Of a stretch of 64,000 nucleotides of DNA, positions 36,261 through 48,457 are shown piece after piece; the first letter of the stretch is position 1; each line of letters starts with the position of its first letter. The translations under genes and the position numbers were made by a program. The stretch is from contig NC_134288.1 of the NCBI RefSeq assembly GCF_949628215.1, forward strand, positions 11,415,682 to 11,479,681. The letters are read 5' to 3'. The stretch comes from Phalacrocorax aristotelis. Taxonomy: Eukaryota; Chordata; Aves; Suliformes; Phalacrocoracidae. The notes under the pieces are model-generated. The model was not told where the DNA came from. It did not search any database and saw only the letters and a program-made list of their open reading frames with translations.

Positions 36261-38085
36261 CTGTAGTCTTCTGGAGGAGGAGCCTGCTGCAATCTGATCC
36301 TGGCTTTGCTGGTTTCTCACCCGCTTGTCTCCAGCCAAGCTTCAGCTGAGAGCTGGGAAGGTGGCAGCTCTGCTTGGCAGCAGGCTGGGGACAGTGTCCT
36401 TTCTGCTTGCTCTGTGTAGGTGACTCCAGCAGGCTCCGGGCATACGCAGGCTGTAGGATGAGTGGTTTGATTAGCAGTAAGATGGACAATGCACTTCCTT
36501 CCTTATGCTGTAACTTTTCCTGTTAAGGGTTCAAGATGTGCTATTCCCTGATGCAAGCCACGTGGCTTGCTCCATGCCTCTCCCCTCGGGGCTTTCCACC
36601 TCTCTCCAGAGAGGGCTGCATCCAACGCCATGACCAACACTTGCTAGAAAGTGAGCTCAGAGCAGCCCTTCCTCATCGTAGCAGCCAGCACAGAGGTTGG
36701 ATGGAGAAGCACAGAAGTAATCAGCAGGAGCTGGCACTGATGAGCCTGGGACTCGACTGGTGCCAAGCTGTTTGCCTGTATGGTGCTACTAGCTACAGCC
36801 TTTAAAATCTACCTCCGGGCACTGATACCTACCTCAGCTACTACCAATAACTGCCATTATTTGAGATATTTTCTGCAGGCCAGAGCTGACCTGAAAGCAA
36901 GTGTTCAGCAAAGCAACAGGCAGAGGAAGTGGGATGTGGAGATGGTTAATTACATCCATCGTTACCGTCAGATGCTGTGCAATTATATTTCCATTAGTTA
37001 AAGAGTGAAAAATACCGTCTGGCATAAAGGGCCAAACCTCAGAAACACAAAAGGGGGAGGAAACCTACCAAAAGAGAATGTTGAGAAGATGGGGATGGGG
37101 GAAGGGAAGGAAACAGTATCAGCTAAGGAGATTCTGCTCCAATTTGAAGCCTACTAAAGCAGCAGTAAACGAAATGCTCTCTTTAGTTAGATCACCTTTA
37201 GCAGCAATGCACCAGCCAGCAGCTAGTTAGCCAATATCCCCAACAGCACAGGGAGACCCTTCCAGGCTTACATTCCCCCTGTGTCATAATAGCACTAAAT
37301 GAAACAAGCTCAGGTTAGCGTTTCAAGAAGTGCAGCATGCAGCAGCCAGGGCCAAGGTCCAAAATCGAAGGGAGACCTGTGTGCCTCCTGCGCCGGGGCG
37401 GTAGCGAGCTGGCACGTGGGACCATGCAGCCTTGGCCCTCCCAAATGAGCTCGGTGTCCTAAAACACCACTCCCTGCCTGTGGTCATAGGATGGCAGGCG
37501 AACGGAGGAGGACCAGCTTTTACAGACTGCATGCCGCACTGGCTAAGCTGGCCCTGGGCTGTCTGTGCCTCCGGTGTCTTCCTTACCTTTTGCACCTCTC
37601 TCCCAAAAGCAAATCATTGGAAGACTTTTGTTCAAAGTCCTAAGAAGTGAGATTTTAGACAGCGATAGCTGGGCTCCTAGATTCCTAAGGGGTGGATGCT
37701 GAAACATTTCAGGGGGAAAAACAGATGCCTTGCAAGCTCCTCAGAGTCCAGGCTGGGGTGCAGAGCCCAGTAACACCCAGCTGCTGGTACAGTCACTGAC
37801 AAATACTGCTAATTATTGCCAAGTCAGGAGGGGGTTTTCATACCATCCCAGGAGGGACCCAGCTCTTGTGCCTGCTGTTCTGTGGGTTCCAAGGTGCATC
37901 TTTACCAGGGCTGAGTGCATGTCCTGCAGCTCGTTCCTCAGGGTGCAGTTTGCAGAATCACTTTGCCGAGGGCTGCAGGTGCTGTTGATCTCTCATCTGG
38001 CAGCCATCTTCTCCCTCCTTGGACAGCTGTGAACTTGGTTGGCTTCATCTGGTCCCCTCTAGGTTTTCTGCACCATAACAGAGCC

Positions 38086-38193
38086 CTACATTAGGCTTTC
38101 ACCGATTTGCACGAGTTGTTCCACCATGTCTGTATCCTTTCTGTTGATCAGGATGCAAGCACAGACCTTCTCAGAGAGGGTACCATTGCCCAC
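38086..38193 (-). other. Unassigned coding-like segment, candidate terminal exon or gene relic
   Basis: On the minus strand a pyrimidine-rich tract and CCATCCAG (acceptor-like) precede 35 codons and a TAG: VGNGTLSEKVCACIL, then INRKDTDMVEQLVQ and IGESLM. The composition looks protein-like, unlike most chance frames nearby. I recognise no family, and I found neither a donor-bearing partner exon nor a polyadenylation signal. Confidence 0.2.
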
Positions 38194-41100
38194 CTGGATG
38201 GGACAAGCACCTGAGGCCATGAGAGACATCAGTAGTCCTGTGCAAGCACTCGGGGTGTGCATTGCCCATCCCCAGATAGTCAAGTACAAAGCATAGTCTA
38301 AGCAGAGGGGAAGAAGTTGGGAAAAGGTGTTTCTGCACATGCAGAGTTGGGGGCAGAACAAAAAGGAACAGGTGACACAGGGTAAAGGCACCCCTGCAGC
38401 TGGAGATATGCTCATGTTCCTCTGGCCAGCATCTCTGCTGATGAAGGAGCAGCAGAGATGTAGCTAGTGGGGCTGAACTAATCTCAGTCTCAGTGCTCCT
38501 GTCCAAGCGAAACAGCCGCTGCAGCCCAGCGATGGGCTGCACCAACAATGCTTCTTCTATCCAGGCTCTCCTGGAGCATATTCATACTCTCTCCCATGTC
38601 CTGCTGGTCACACCATGCCATAAATGCAGGAAAACAGGCTCCCCTTGTGCGCACAGGCAGGCTCAGCCGGCAGCTCTCAGTCTGCTCCGACGTCGCTGAT
38701 GCTGGTGTGCCTGCTCCAGCCTCAGCAAAAGGGGCTTTAAGGCGCTCCCAGGGCAGGCAGGGCTGCAGCATCCTTCACCCATACGTGAATGCGTGCCATG
38801 GGGAGAGCTCCCCAAACCTGCCCATCCCACCATTCCCCCCATCGCTACCCAGGCAGCCGACTCCCAAACCCTGCCCACACACAGCAGGGCACCGTGTTCC
38901 TCCTCAAAGCTGAAGTCCGGCTCTCCTCCATCACTCCCCAGGCCATCCGACCTGCAGAGCCATCACAGACCCTGTCCTTTCCCCTAGCCCGTGGCTACTT
39001 TGGAGTTTGCCAAACAGCAGCACCTGCAGACAGCTACTTTCCTGCACACACTGCATGGGCAGGCCTGCTTTCCGCGGTACAAACAATAGCACACAGCAAA
39101 AAGGAGAATGGTTTAAGGTTAATGCCACCTCATTACCGGCGTAATGGGTTGGGAGGATTCACCTACTGCTCTGGCCGGTCTCATGACCGTGTCCTCTCAC
39201 TGTGGAGGTTCACAAGGGACTAGGGGTTCCCCTTTCACTTTCTTCCTGGGTTTGGTATTCTTCAACTGCTGTTTTATTCATTGGATATTAAATGTCTTCC
39301 TTAAAGAGAGACAGACTATTTAAAGTGAAGTTCCAAGCCTGAGAGTGAATATTTTGCTATTGTAGTAACAAGGTAAAAGATTTCAGCTCCTGCCAGCTTC
39401 TTTCATGAAAACACTGGAAGAAAACAACTTATAGCTTCCATAAATAACCTTGTAAAATGTACCCTTTAAATTAGACATTAATGTTTCTACTTAAACAACA
39501 AAAACAAGAGAAGCTACTAAAATATATTATCCCCCTTCTCAAGCCCTGCTCACTTGACTGAGTGCTCTCAGAGGGAGGGCATGGCAGCCGGTGATGTGCA
39601 GGTCTTCTGAGGATGGTGGAGCCGTGCTCAGGAAGCCGCCTGTGGGGATGATGGGCAGCCAGATGGACTAAAACTTCTCGGAAGAGCACAGAGGGCTGCT
39701 GTAAAATCACACCTGTTGTAGAGAAGGAGGTGACTGTGGACTAGTTCTCCCAACAAGGACCAGGGCCAAGCTCATAAAATGAGTCAGTAGGCTTGAGATG
39801 AATGAGAGGATTTTTGTCCCCTTCACCAGCATAAAATTAAATTGTGCAATTTATCACTACTGGATATTAAGCCTCAAATCTAAATGGATTATAAAAATGG
39901 ATTAGGTAAATTCATGCAGGACAGGTCTTGGTATTGAACATGGTAATCCAGATGCTTACTTCTGTCTTCATTGCTGGAAGATGCGTGAATATGTCAGTGG
40001 CGAGGTTAGTCACCGTTTCGCATCCTCTTTCCCTGGCATCTGCTACTGGTTCACAACAAAGCAAGGATCCAGGCCTGGAGGAACTTCTGCTCTCCTTGGC
40101 CCAGCATTCTGCATGTGATGACCTTGGGTTTTTACGCTGGCATTTAGGGGGAAAACTATCTCATCAATTCAGGAGAAAAGGACGTTAAACCGAAACCAGG
40201 GGCCTGTGCTCACAGCACCAAGTTCTTATTTAACCTCAGGAGTGTACTTTGCAGTTTTGACAACTTTCCCTCAAAGCATTTTGCACCGCTGAAGGGAATA
40301 TACACCCGGCAAGCTGCTGTGAACTCCATCCTGGAGGTGACAGTGTTTCAGGGCTGACATAGCCCTAGATGAGTCTTCCCTGCTTCCTGTACATGCAGGG
40401 ATTAATTAGATTTTTAATTAGTTATCAGCTAGATCTACAGCTGAAAATTGCTATTCAGAGTATGGCTTTGGAGTCCGAGGCTACAATGAACATGCATACA
40501 GCACTGCAGGTCATTTCATCTAGGTTTCCCCTCCAGAGGAAACAGAAAAATCCAGATGCGACAGTGCAACAGATTAGTGAGTTGTTTGACTCATTAAGTG
40601 TTCAGAAAAGATGGAGGCAACTCTAGGTAGAGCCAGGTCTTTTGGTTTTCTGCTCCCAACATTGTTAAAACATCAAGTAGAAGGCTTAGCATCCAAGTGT
40701 TTGGGTTTTTTTAAATCTTATTTTTCCCCAAGCAGGGCTGAGGAAGAGACAGGAGGGAATTAGATGAGTTTGTTTTAAAATTATAAATGCACAAGTTGTC
40801 AAAAGATGAAAAAGTATTGGTAAATCATTCATTTTCTGCAGCAGCAAGTCAGGAGTGAGCACAGGCGACACTACGAGCTGTCACAGTCATCCTTGTCAAC
40901 TACTGCAACATTTGCCTTAGTCCTTCGCCTAAATTTTGCCCTCCCCATGGCAGCTGGGGCCCTGTGTTTCAAGCAGGCAAGGAGAGAGCTACAAAATCTC
41001 CCGTGCAGGGCAGGAGAGCCTGGCAGCAGACTGAGATTCAGATTTTTCCTGCTCTGAGCTGGCACATACAATGCCAGCAGTCTGCAGCTGGCCCTCAGCC

Positions 41101-42070
41101 ACTGCTTCTCACCCCACACACTGATTTTGATTCAGCTCCGAAAAAAAAAAGAAAGGAGTTCACAGCCAACATCAACACAACAAAATCCCTGACTTTGCAA
41201 GGGCCTGTGTTTCCTCTGAGTGAGAAAGACTGCCCCACACCAGCTGATAGCGAGCTGTTCTTGCCAGAGACCATTTTCCCCGGGGGTAACTCTCCTTGTC
41301 CCCAGCAAGGTGTGCTCACCTGGGCTGGAGCCCCGCCAGCTGGGCTGGGCAGGGCAGCAGAGAGCACAGCTTTGTTTGGGAGCCAGGCTCTCCCTGTTGT
41401 ATTCAGACAAGAAGTTTATTTTTGGCTGTAAAGCTCACAATCCAACCCTGGGGCTATTTGCTTCTTAACTCATTGATGTCAGTGCCACAGCAAATTCTGG
41501 AGGCCATTTCACAGCGAACACCTCAATAAAAGACCAGTTAAAATAGCAGATCAGCAATACTGGGAGCATCCTGCATGGAGATCTCTCACCCAATAGCACC
41601 CAGGGGAATTGTCTCATAGCTATTAAAACCAGTCTTGAGATTGTTGTGCACCAGGGAAGTGTGCTGCATCACGGAGACTCTTTCGTTTCTGTGTTGGAAG
41701 CTGAAAATGGGACTGGACAGCAGCGTTAGAGCTGGGGAAGTTTGGGAATATTTATTACCTTCTACTGGCAGAAAATGAGCACATTATTCAGCAATTTCTC
41801 ATTAGCCAGTTATAAATCTAAGCTGGAGCTCTCGTGTCATTGAGTGACCTTCGTTTTGATTCAGAAAATAAATCTGGATGTTAGAGCAATTTATATTGCT
41901 TCTTTCCACAGAAAAGAGGGACTGCTAACCCCAGCAATCAAATGTAAGTCAAAATAATCTGGCTGGCTTCAAAACAACAAATACAGGGATCTTATTGTTT
42001 TCCTTAAAATTTTAAACAATTACAGCTCAGTTATGGTTCTCCAAAACTGCAAAGAATAGAACTTTAGCCT

Positions 42071-42088
42071 GGGGGGGGGGGGGAGGGG
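42071..42088. repeat. Poly-G run
   Basis: Thirteen G, one A, then four G. On a single strand it could form a G-quadruplex-like structure. No other feature is attached. Confidence 0.8.
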
Positions 42089-45000
42089 AATCCAACCACA
42101 AAAAACATGAAAAAATTAAGTTCTCCCACAGTTGCATTGCTTGAGGACCTACAGCTTTAATGAAAGCACCACCAAATACTTACCTTCATCATGAACTAAT
42201 AAAATTTTTCATTGGAAAAAACCAAAGAACAATAGCAACAGAAACACTCTTATGCAACGAGACCTGGAACCTGCAACATCTTCATTTCCCTGTTCCTCAA
42301 CAGCTATGAGAAGAAACATTAAAAACTTTCAATAGTCCTTAACTTTCAGCCTCCCATTCCAGTGCTCAGGTATGAGGCTTTGAAGCAGGCCGGATGAGTT
42401 GAATTCCCTCTATTTACCCTAAGGGTAAGGCTCTTCAACACGGTTTTTACGATCGAACTCAGGAATTGCAGACCACTCTGCCGGGGACGTGGAGCCTGGC
42501 GAGATGCGCCTCTGCGGCTCCAGCACCACAAAACCTTCCCAGGGAGGAGCAGGTGGCAGAGCTGCACTCCCAGCTCTCCAGCACGGTCTGGAAACCCCAA
42601 CCCGGGTCAGGGCTGTGTCAGATGTTGCACAGTACCTGCAGTGGCTGATTCTGGACCCACATTTCTCCCAGAGAAGAAACTTTCAAGCTTCAGAGGTGGG
42701 AAAGTCTCCAGTCTCATGCTGTAATGGGAATGTGCTAATTATGTTACAATTAGCCTGTGCTGAATGAGCCAAAGGAGCGGCCCCTGGCAGGGTAAGTGTA
42801 ATCCTGTCACAATCCATAAAAGAAAACTGTTGGCTCTTGCTGTGCCACACCTGTATGAGGAGCGATGGAGAGGACAGCCCTGTCCCAGCTCCGTACCACG
42901 AGTCTGCTGCTTCCTCATCATAAAGAAAGGGCTGTTACACTGGTTTAAAAGCAAAGGGCCAGGATAACAGGGGTTAATTTAACAGCCTGGGACCTGGTCT
43001 TTGTTACAGCCTGAGTTTTAAACAGCCTCCGTCCAGCCTGGTGCACTCAGCCAGAAAGAAGGGAGAGCCAAAACCCTAAGGTAGCAAGTAAAACCAAGGG
43101 AGTATGTGTGTGTGCTTGGGGGAGAGGAATTCGCGTTGCGTAGGCTTAATGCAGCATGAAAGTCAAAGGCAGAGGACAGGATGGGGCTGTGGATACGCAG
43201 ATACACAAGCAGGAACACATTTCTAACCCTGCATCCAGCTATTCAAACATCCTTTAAGCCAGGCTCCTTCAGCAGCCATGCACAGTAACACAATCCCCTC
43301 TAGAGGTAGGAAGGAGAAGCGAGGCTCTTCACCAGCAGCGTCCCTCTGACCACAAGCTCTGAAAGTAGCATCTTCTGTGTGAGCTGGTACCTCGCGCCAG
43401 TCCCTCATCACAACCAGTGCAAGAGAGGGTTTGTGCTGGGACTGATCCAGAGGAGTTTCAGCCCAGGGAATGCACCCTACCTTGCAGAGCCTGGCTTGTG
43501 TTAAGACTACACAAGTGAACGGACAACAGCCCAAGGAAGATTTACTGGTCCTGAGCCACGTGGCACCTACTCACAGCACGAGCATTTCCCACTGGCACTG
43601 ATATGCAGCCATGATTCATCTGAACACATCAGCTTCAGATTTCTTGTCACACCTGTTCCACTGGCAGCAGTGGCCAAGTACAGCTGAGGCATTTCACCTC
43701 GGATGCCTCGCGAGCTCTGGAAGGAGATGGGTCATGAACAGAGCAAGGGAGGTGAGCCTCTGAACTGCACCACCGGCAGAGCCCGGGGTGCGCATGGCCT
43801 TTTGCACATGGAAAAATGCCCTTCATAACAACCATCACAGAAAGGACAGGCACTTAACAGGCGTGGACACAGGTAAGTCCATTCTGCAGAGGTTTAATTT
43901 AACTACCTTGGACATCACTAGCAGCCTAGGCTACAAGTAGGCTACACAAGAAGTATTTATTCCACTACTTTGATACGCTTTGTACTCCATACCAAGTTCT
44001 ACAACCAGCTGAGACACACACCTTGGTGTGGGCAAGAAGAGACTCACAAGTGGGTTTAGATTCAGACTCTCTATCTTTGCCTGTATTGCAGTAGCCCCAG
44101 GGAGCCCAACGGTTAAGCCCTGTCTAGGTAGATTAGATTTGCGATTAAAGTCCATTGTATTGCTTTGAGATACGCCCCAAAAGTGACAGCTGGTGGCTGG
44201 AGTCAATACGAAATTAGTGAACAGAGTTAAAATAGCAATTCACTCCTGAACTGGAACAAGCCTCTATGCAATAAAACCACACCGAAAGGTTTCTGTAAAG
44301 AAGAAAATTCCTAGTTTGACCTTGATCGCAACAGCCTTTGTATGGTCTGGCACATCAATTTATGTATATTAACTATCCATGTCAGCAGAGTAGGGGAAAA
44401 AAATGTATATACAAGTGGGTTTTGCCCTAGGGTAGTCAAACAGTGTTACATTTAAGGCAACTTGAGCAATCCAGTGAAGAACTGCTGATGTTAAGCAGTA
44501 TCACTTCAATCAGAAGTGGGGAAAATTTTCTCCCTAAAGACACACTCCAGCCTGTGTTCCCTGGCACAAGCTGATCTATCTATTGTAAAATTCAACAGCC
44601 TCAGCAAAGCTGAACAGCCTCTCAGAGGGAGCACACTTTGGCAGAGCTTAAAGGGAAAGACAAAAACCAGTTTACAAGCTGTGAAGAGCTGATAGCACTG
44701 GATTTTCCTGCTTGAGCAGCGATCACGTCTCGGTGAGGTACAACACAACTGTATTCTTGGCAGTCCCTGTAACCAGCCCTGCCAGATACCCGGTCTCTCC
44801 CACTTTCCCTCAGCGACTGCAAGTACAAGTAGGCTTCTCCTAGGTGGTCTTTTCGGTATTTATCTCTTCCATTTTTAGCCAGTTTAAACATTGCCATTGT
44901 GGCAGTGTTGGTGAAATTCAGAGCTTGGCAAAGCATCATTTGAGGATAGAAAAACACGGTGAAGTTTCACCTCACGAAAAGCATCAGCGACTCGCTCAGG

Positions 45001-48000
45001 GGAGAGGAGGCTAACCTTTCTTTTCCTGTGTTACTGACGAGATGCAGCTTCTCGCCAACAGAGCGCCAACGACTCGAGCCAAGAGACAGGCAACGTGTCT
45101 TGGCCTCCTCACAAACTAGTGACTTAACAGATGATGAATGATTGCACTGCACGTACGTCAGAGCTTTGGGTTTTACAGCTTCCCAACAGGACAACCCAGC
45201 TCCACTTCACTTTCCTTCCAGGACTTTCAGTTTTCACCCAATGGCCACATCCTGCAAACCTTTGTCAAAGCAGTGGAGGGGTGAACAGCCTTTACCCTGA
45301 TCTGATGCCTGTTTTGTACTGGGATACCTGTGTACTGGTCTAAGCCTGTGGAGTGGGGGTAAGTAGCGGTGGTGAGCCAGCCTGTCGAGGGAGCCAAAAG
45401 CGTGCCGCAAAAGGAAGAGCGCCTGTTGATGAACCTGCTGGAATAGGTACCATGAGCAAGAAGGGAAACCAGGACACAACCCCGCAGCCTGCTCTTGGAC
45501 ACCTCAGAGGGCACAAATGTTTGGTTCCTTAAAATCAGTGATCTGTGAAACCCAGGTAGTCATCTTCTGAGCCTGCCTCTGCCATGAAAGCATACATAAC
45601 AACCCTATAAAGCAGCTTAAACTGAACTTGCTCACGTTACTGGGATCAGAGCACACAGAAGACAGCTGTAAAAGGACAAAGCAACATTTACCCAGCAGAA
45701 GTGAGCTGGACGTCGTAACTGTAGTAGTGATCTGGCCTCCCTCGAGTCAACAACTATTGTATTTGCTGTTCTACTTTTTCTCTCAGCTCTTGCTGATTGT
45801 GCTCAGCTTGAAATTCAAGACACACACTATTGCTTTCCATGGTATTTTTTATGTTTCTAGGTCATTGACCTCCTTCTGCTGTCGGAACGGAGAGCCAAAA
45901 ACCTCCCTCCAGAACTAGTTTATCCTGTTTACTCGAAGTAATCCCAGCTGAAAACTTTGCATCCAACACACAGAGCAGCCCTTCACACAGGATGTCGCGG
46001 CAAGAATGGACACAGCATATCAGTGGAATAACACCAGTGCCATTACCCAACCCAAATGTTTACTTTTTTGTGTAAAAATCAATATATTGGCTTGTGCAAG
46101 GCAAGCAGGGTTTGGTCCTGCTGCCCAAGAACATAAAAGATATTTTAAATTTACATAAAGCTCAGTGCAGTCATGAATCATCTGGAGTACTCACGTGGCT
46201 AGCTGGCTAGTGAAGGAAACCGGAACCTGAGTGTGAAGCATCGCCACCAGCTGAAGGATTCGTGTCAGAGGAGTCTTGCTTCTTGGAAAGAAAAACTGCT
46301 TAAAAAGTTACCTCTTCTCCTGTGATGAGTGCCTTTGTAGACAAGCTGATAAAAATCTCAAAGGACATAATCTATTTTCAATCACTTTAATTTCTATTTT
46401 ATGGTTCTTTTTAAATAAAGGAGGTAACCAATGTTATCTTAAAACTGTTCCTAATTCAAATAGATCTTAAATTAGCATTTAGACTAGGAAACTCCACTGA
46501 AATATGAGGATGAAACACCTGATTTTGGCTCTGTCATCAACACTGGCAGCTTCCTTTCTCCCTCATTACTGGCAGTGAAGAATACGCACGACAGCAGCGC
46601 ATCAGGACATACGGTCATGCTGTTGATGTCGGTTACTCTCCTCCAGCAAGACAACTTCATACTCGCATTGTAGCAATACTTTCCTACTTCCTAAATTACG
46701 AAGCATCCCATTTTGAGCTTACTCCGTGATGCTAACCATACTGGGAACTGGCCTGCTTCATTCAGAAGGCCACGTAAGATATACTAATGCACACGGGGGA
46801 TATTTCCCAGTGTTTAAAATTAACCGAACTCTCCTGAAAAAGGGCTGAACACCATTCTGCTCCGTATCTCTTTGCTTTATTACAATGCTCTTTAAAAGAT
46901 GACACTGCAGTTCAAGTCCGGTACCACTCCACAGAACAATGAATAGTGTTCACCGAAATTGCCATTCCTGTGAACATCACATAAAACACATCAGGAAAAT
47001 TAAAGATACAGTACTCCATACTGACCAAGTTTCTGCTGGCATGAAAATGAAAGAGGGCTCTATACCTAGAGGTCACTAAGCCATTACAATCAAACTCTAA
47101 TAATGGACATCAAAATGTTTCTTGATTTCTGTTTAAGTCACCGATTGCTCAATCCTTTCTTAACAGGGTTACTGAAATTTAGTATCCCCGCAGTAAGGCA
47201 AGAACTGAAATACCTTGACAGACTGCTATTCTCCAAGAGGACCACTGTATCTTTAAATGTATCCTGGGTTAAACAAAGTTTTTACCTACACTTGTTAAAT
47301 TATTGCACAGATCATTACACTGATAAATACATTATGAACCCATGGAATGTTACACAGTCTGGCCTGGAAAATAAAAGCAGCAACATTATCCTTGAGGTCT
47401 CAACTATGAGGGAGAGCAGGCCAAGTGCTTCCTGAAATGTTATAATTATTAACAGGTTTCAAGACACAAATGAAACATTTAAAAACAATCCCTAACTCCT
47501 AGGATTAGGCTCCTGATTGAGGAACATTCTCTAAGACTTTCACTCTTTGGCAAGTGGCACTTAGTTTGAATGTCTTGAAGTTTTTCTTATTTCACACTAC
47601 CTGTAGGAATCCCGCTGCTCTGTATTTTCCAAAGTTGAAGCCATACAAAGGAATAAACCGGCTGGAAACACTAGGAAATTTAAACCAAGCGCTGCAATGT
47701 CCAACTGTTGCAGTAGCCGTTTCACCTTCTGCAATCTCTCCTGGCAATTTGCTTGTATGACTTAAATTTGTTAAAACACAGTGTAGGATTGAAAGGAAAG
47801 CAGAGCCCTCTTCATCCACCAAAGAGGTGAAGCACACAGTGAGTGACCCTAAAACCCTGCCAATCCACATGCTCACTCAGATTCAACAGCCATATCTTCG
47901 CTTAGACAGGTGGCCTCAGCTCCAGCAGGCTGCACTCAATGCCTGTTTACAGCATTCACGATCAGGCCAAAAAAAGATTTGGGGAGAGAAGAGGGGATTA

Positions 48001-48451
48001 AAAAAAAAAAAAGGTCTAATTCATAAACACTCGCTCCACACATGCACCTTGATTGCATGCATTCCACCAAACTGCAGAAACTTCCCGGCCATTTCCACTA
48101 AAAAAGTAAGATCCAATAAAACTGAGGCTTTGCAAAAGAAAATCCCCTCGTTTCATCTTCTCCGCTGGAAGACACGGTAAAATGCTCAGATTCCGACAAG
48201 TCAAAAAAAGTACCGATTCGCCTGGCAAACCGAGACCAGCTGGCATACTAGTTTTGTGGCTGCAGTTACACTTTCTGCCTTTCTATTGGTTTTTAGTATC
48301 TTCCATTAACACCTTTCTGGGAGTTGTAGCTTTTTTTTTTTTTTGCAGTGCTGTAGGGAGGCAACAAGAGACAGCAACTGCTCTGTCACTGTCTCCTCAA
48401 CTGGAAGAAAAATCATTACCCAAAGCTTCTGCCTGAGTAGGGCTCTGGCCG

Positions 48452-48457
48452 TTTAAT
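48452..48457 (-). terminator. Possible polyadenylation signal ATTAAA for ARFGAP1
   Basis: The plus strand reads TTTAAT, which is ATTAAA on the coding strand, about 2.6 kb after the ARFGAP1 stop codon. I noticed no AATAAA closer to the stop. An AATAAA also occurs further on, at 46876-46881. Confidence 0.25.

Larger units (their letters stand above)
36340..48451. other. Intergenic region between the DEPTOR-like gene and ARFGAP1
   Basis: About 12 kb without an assigned gene. It contains a poly-G run (42071-42088), short A and T runs (48000-48012, 48331-48345) and many chance open frames. One short coding-like segment ends at 38086. Confidence 0.5.

Noticed and set aside
44622-44957. Minus-strand frame of 111 codons starting MFFYPQMML
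   Set aside because: It looks slightly protein-like at the start but has no splice-consistent partner and no recognised family, and its second half is low quality.
47592-47876. Minus-strand 94-codon frame downstream of ARFGAP1
   Set aside because: No family resemblance, no conserved pattern I recognise, and it lies in AT-rich intergenic sequence.
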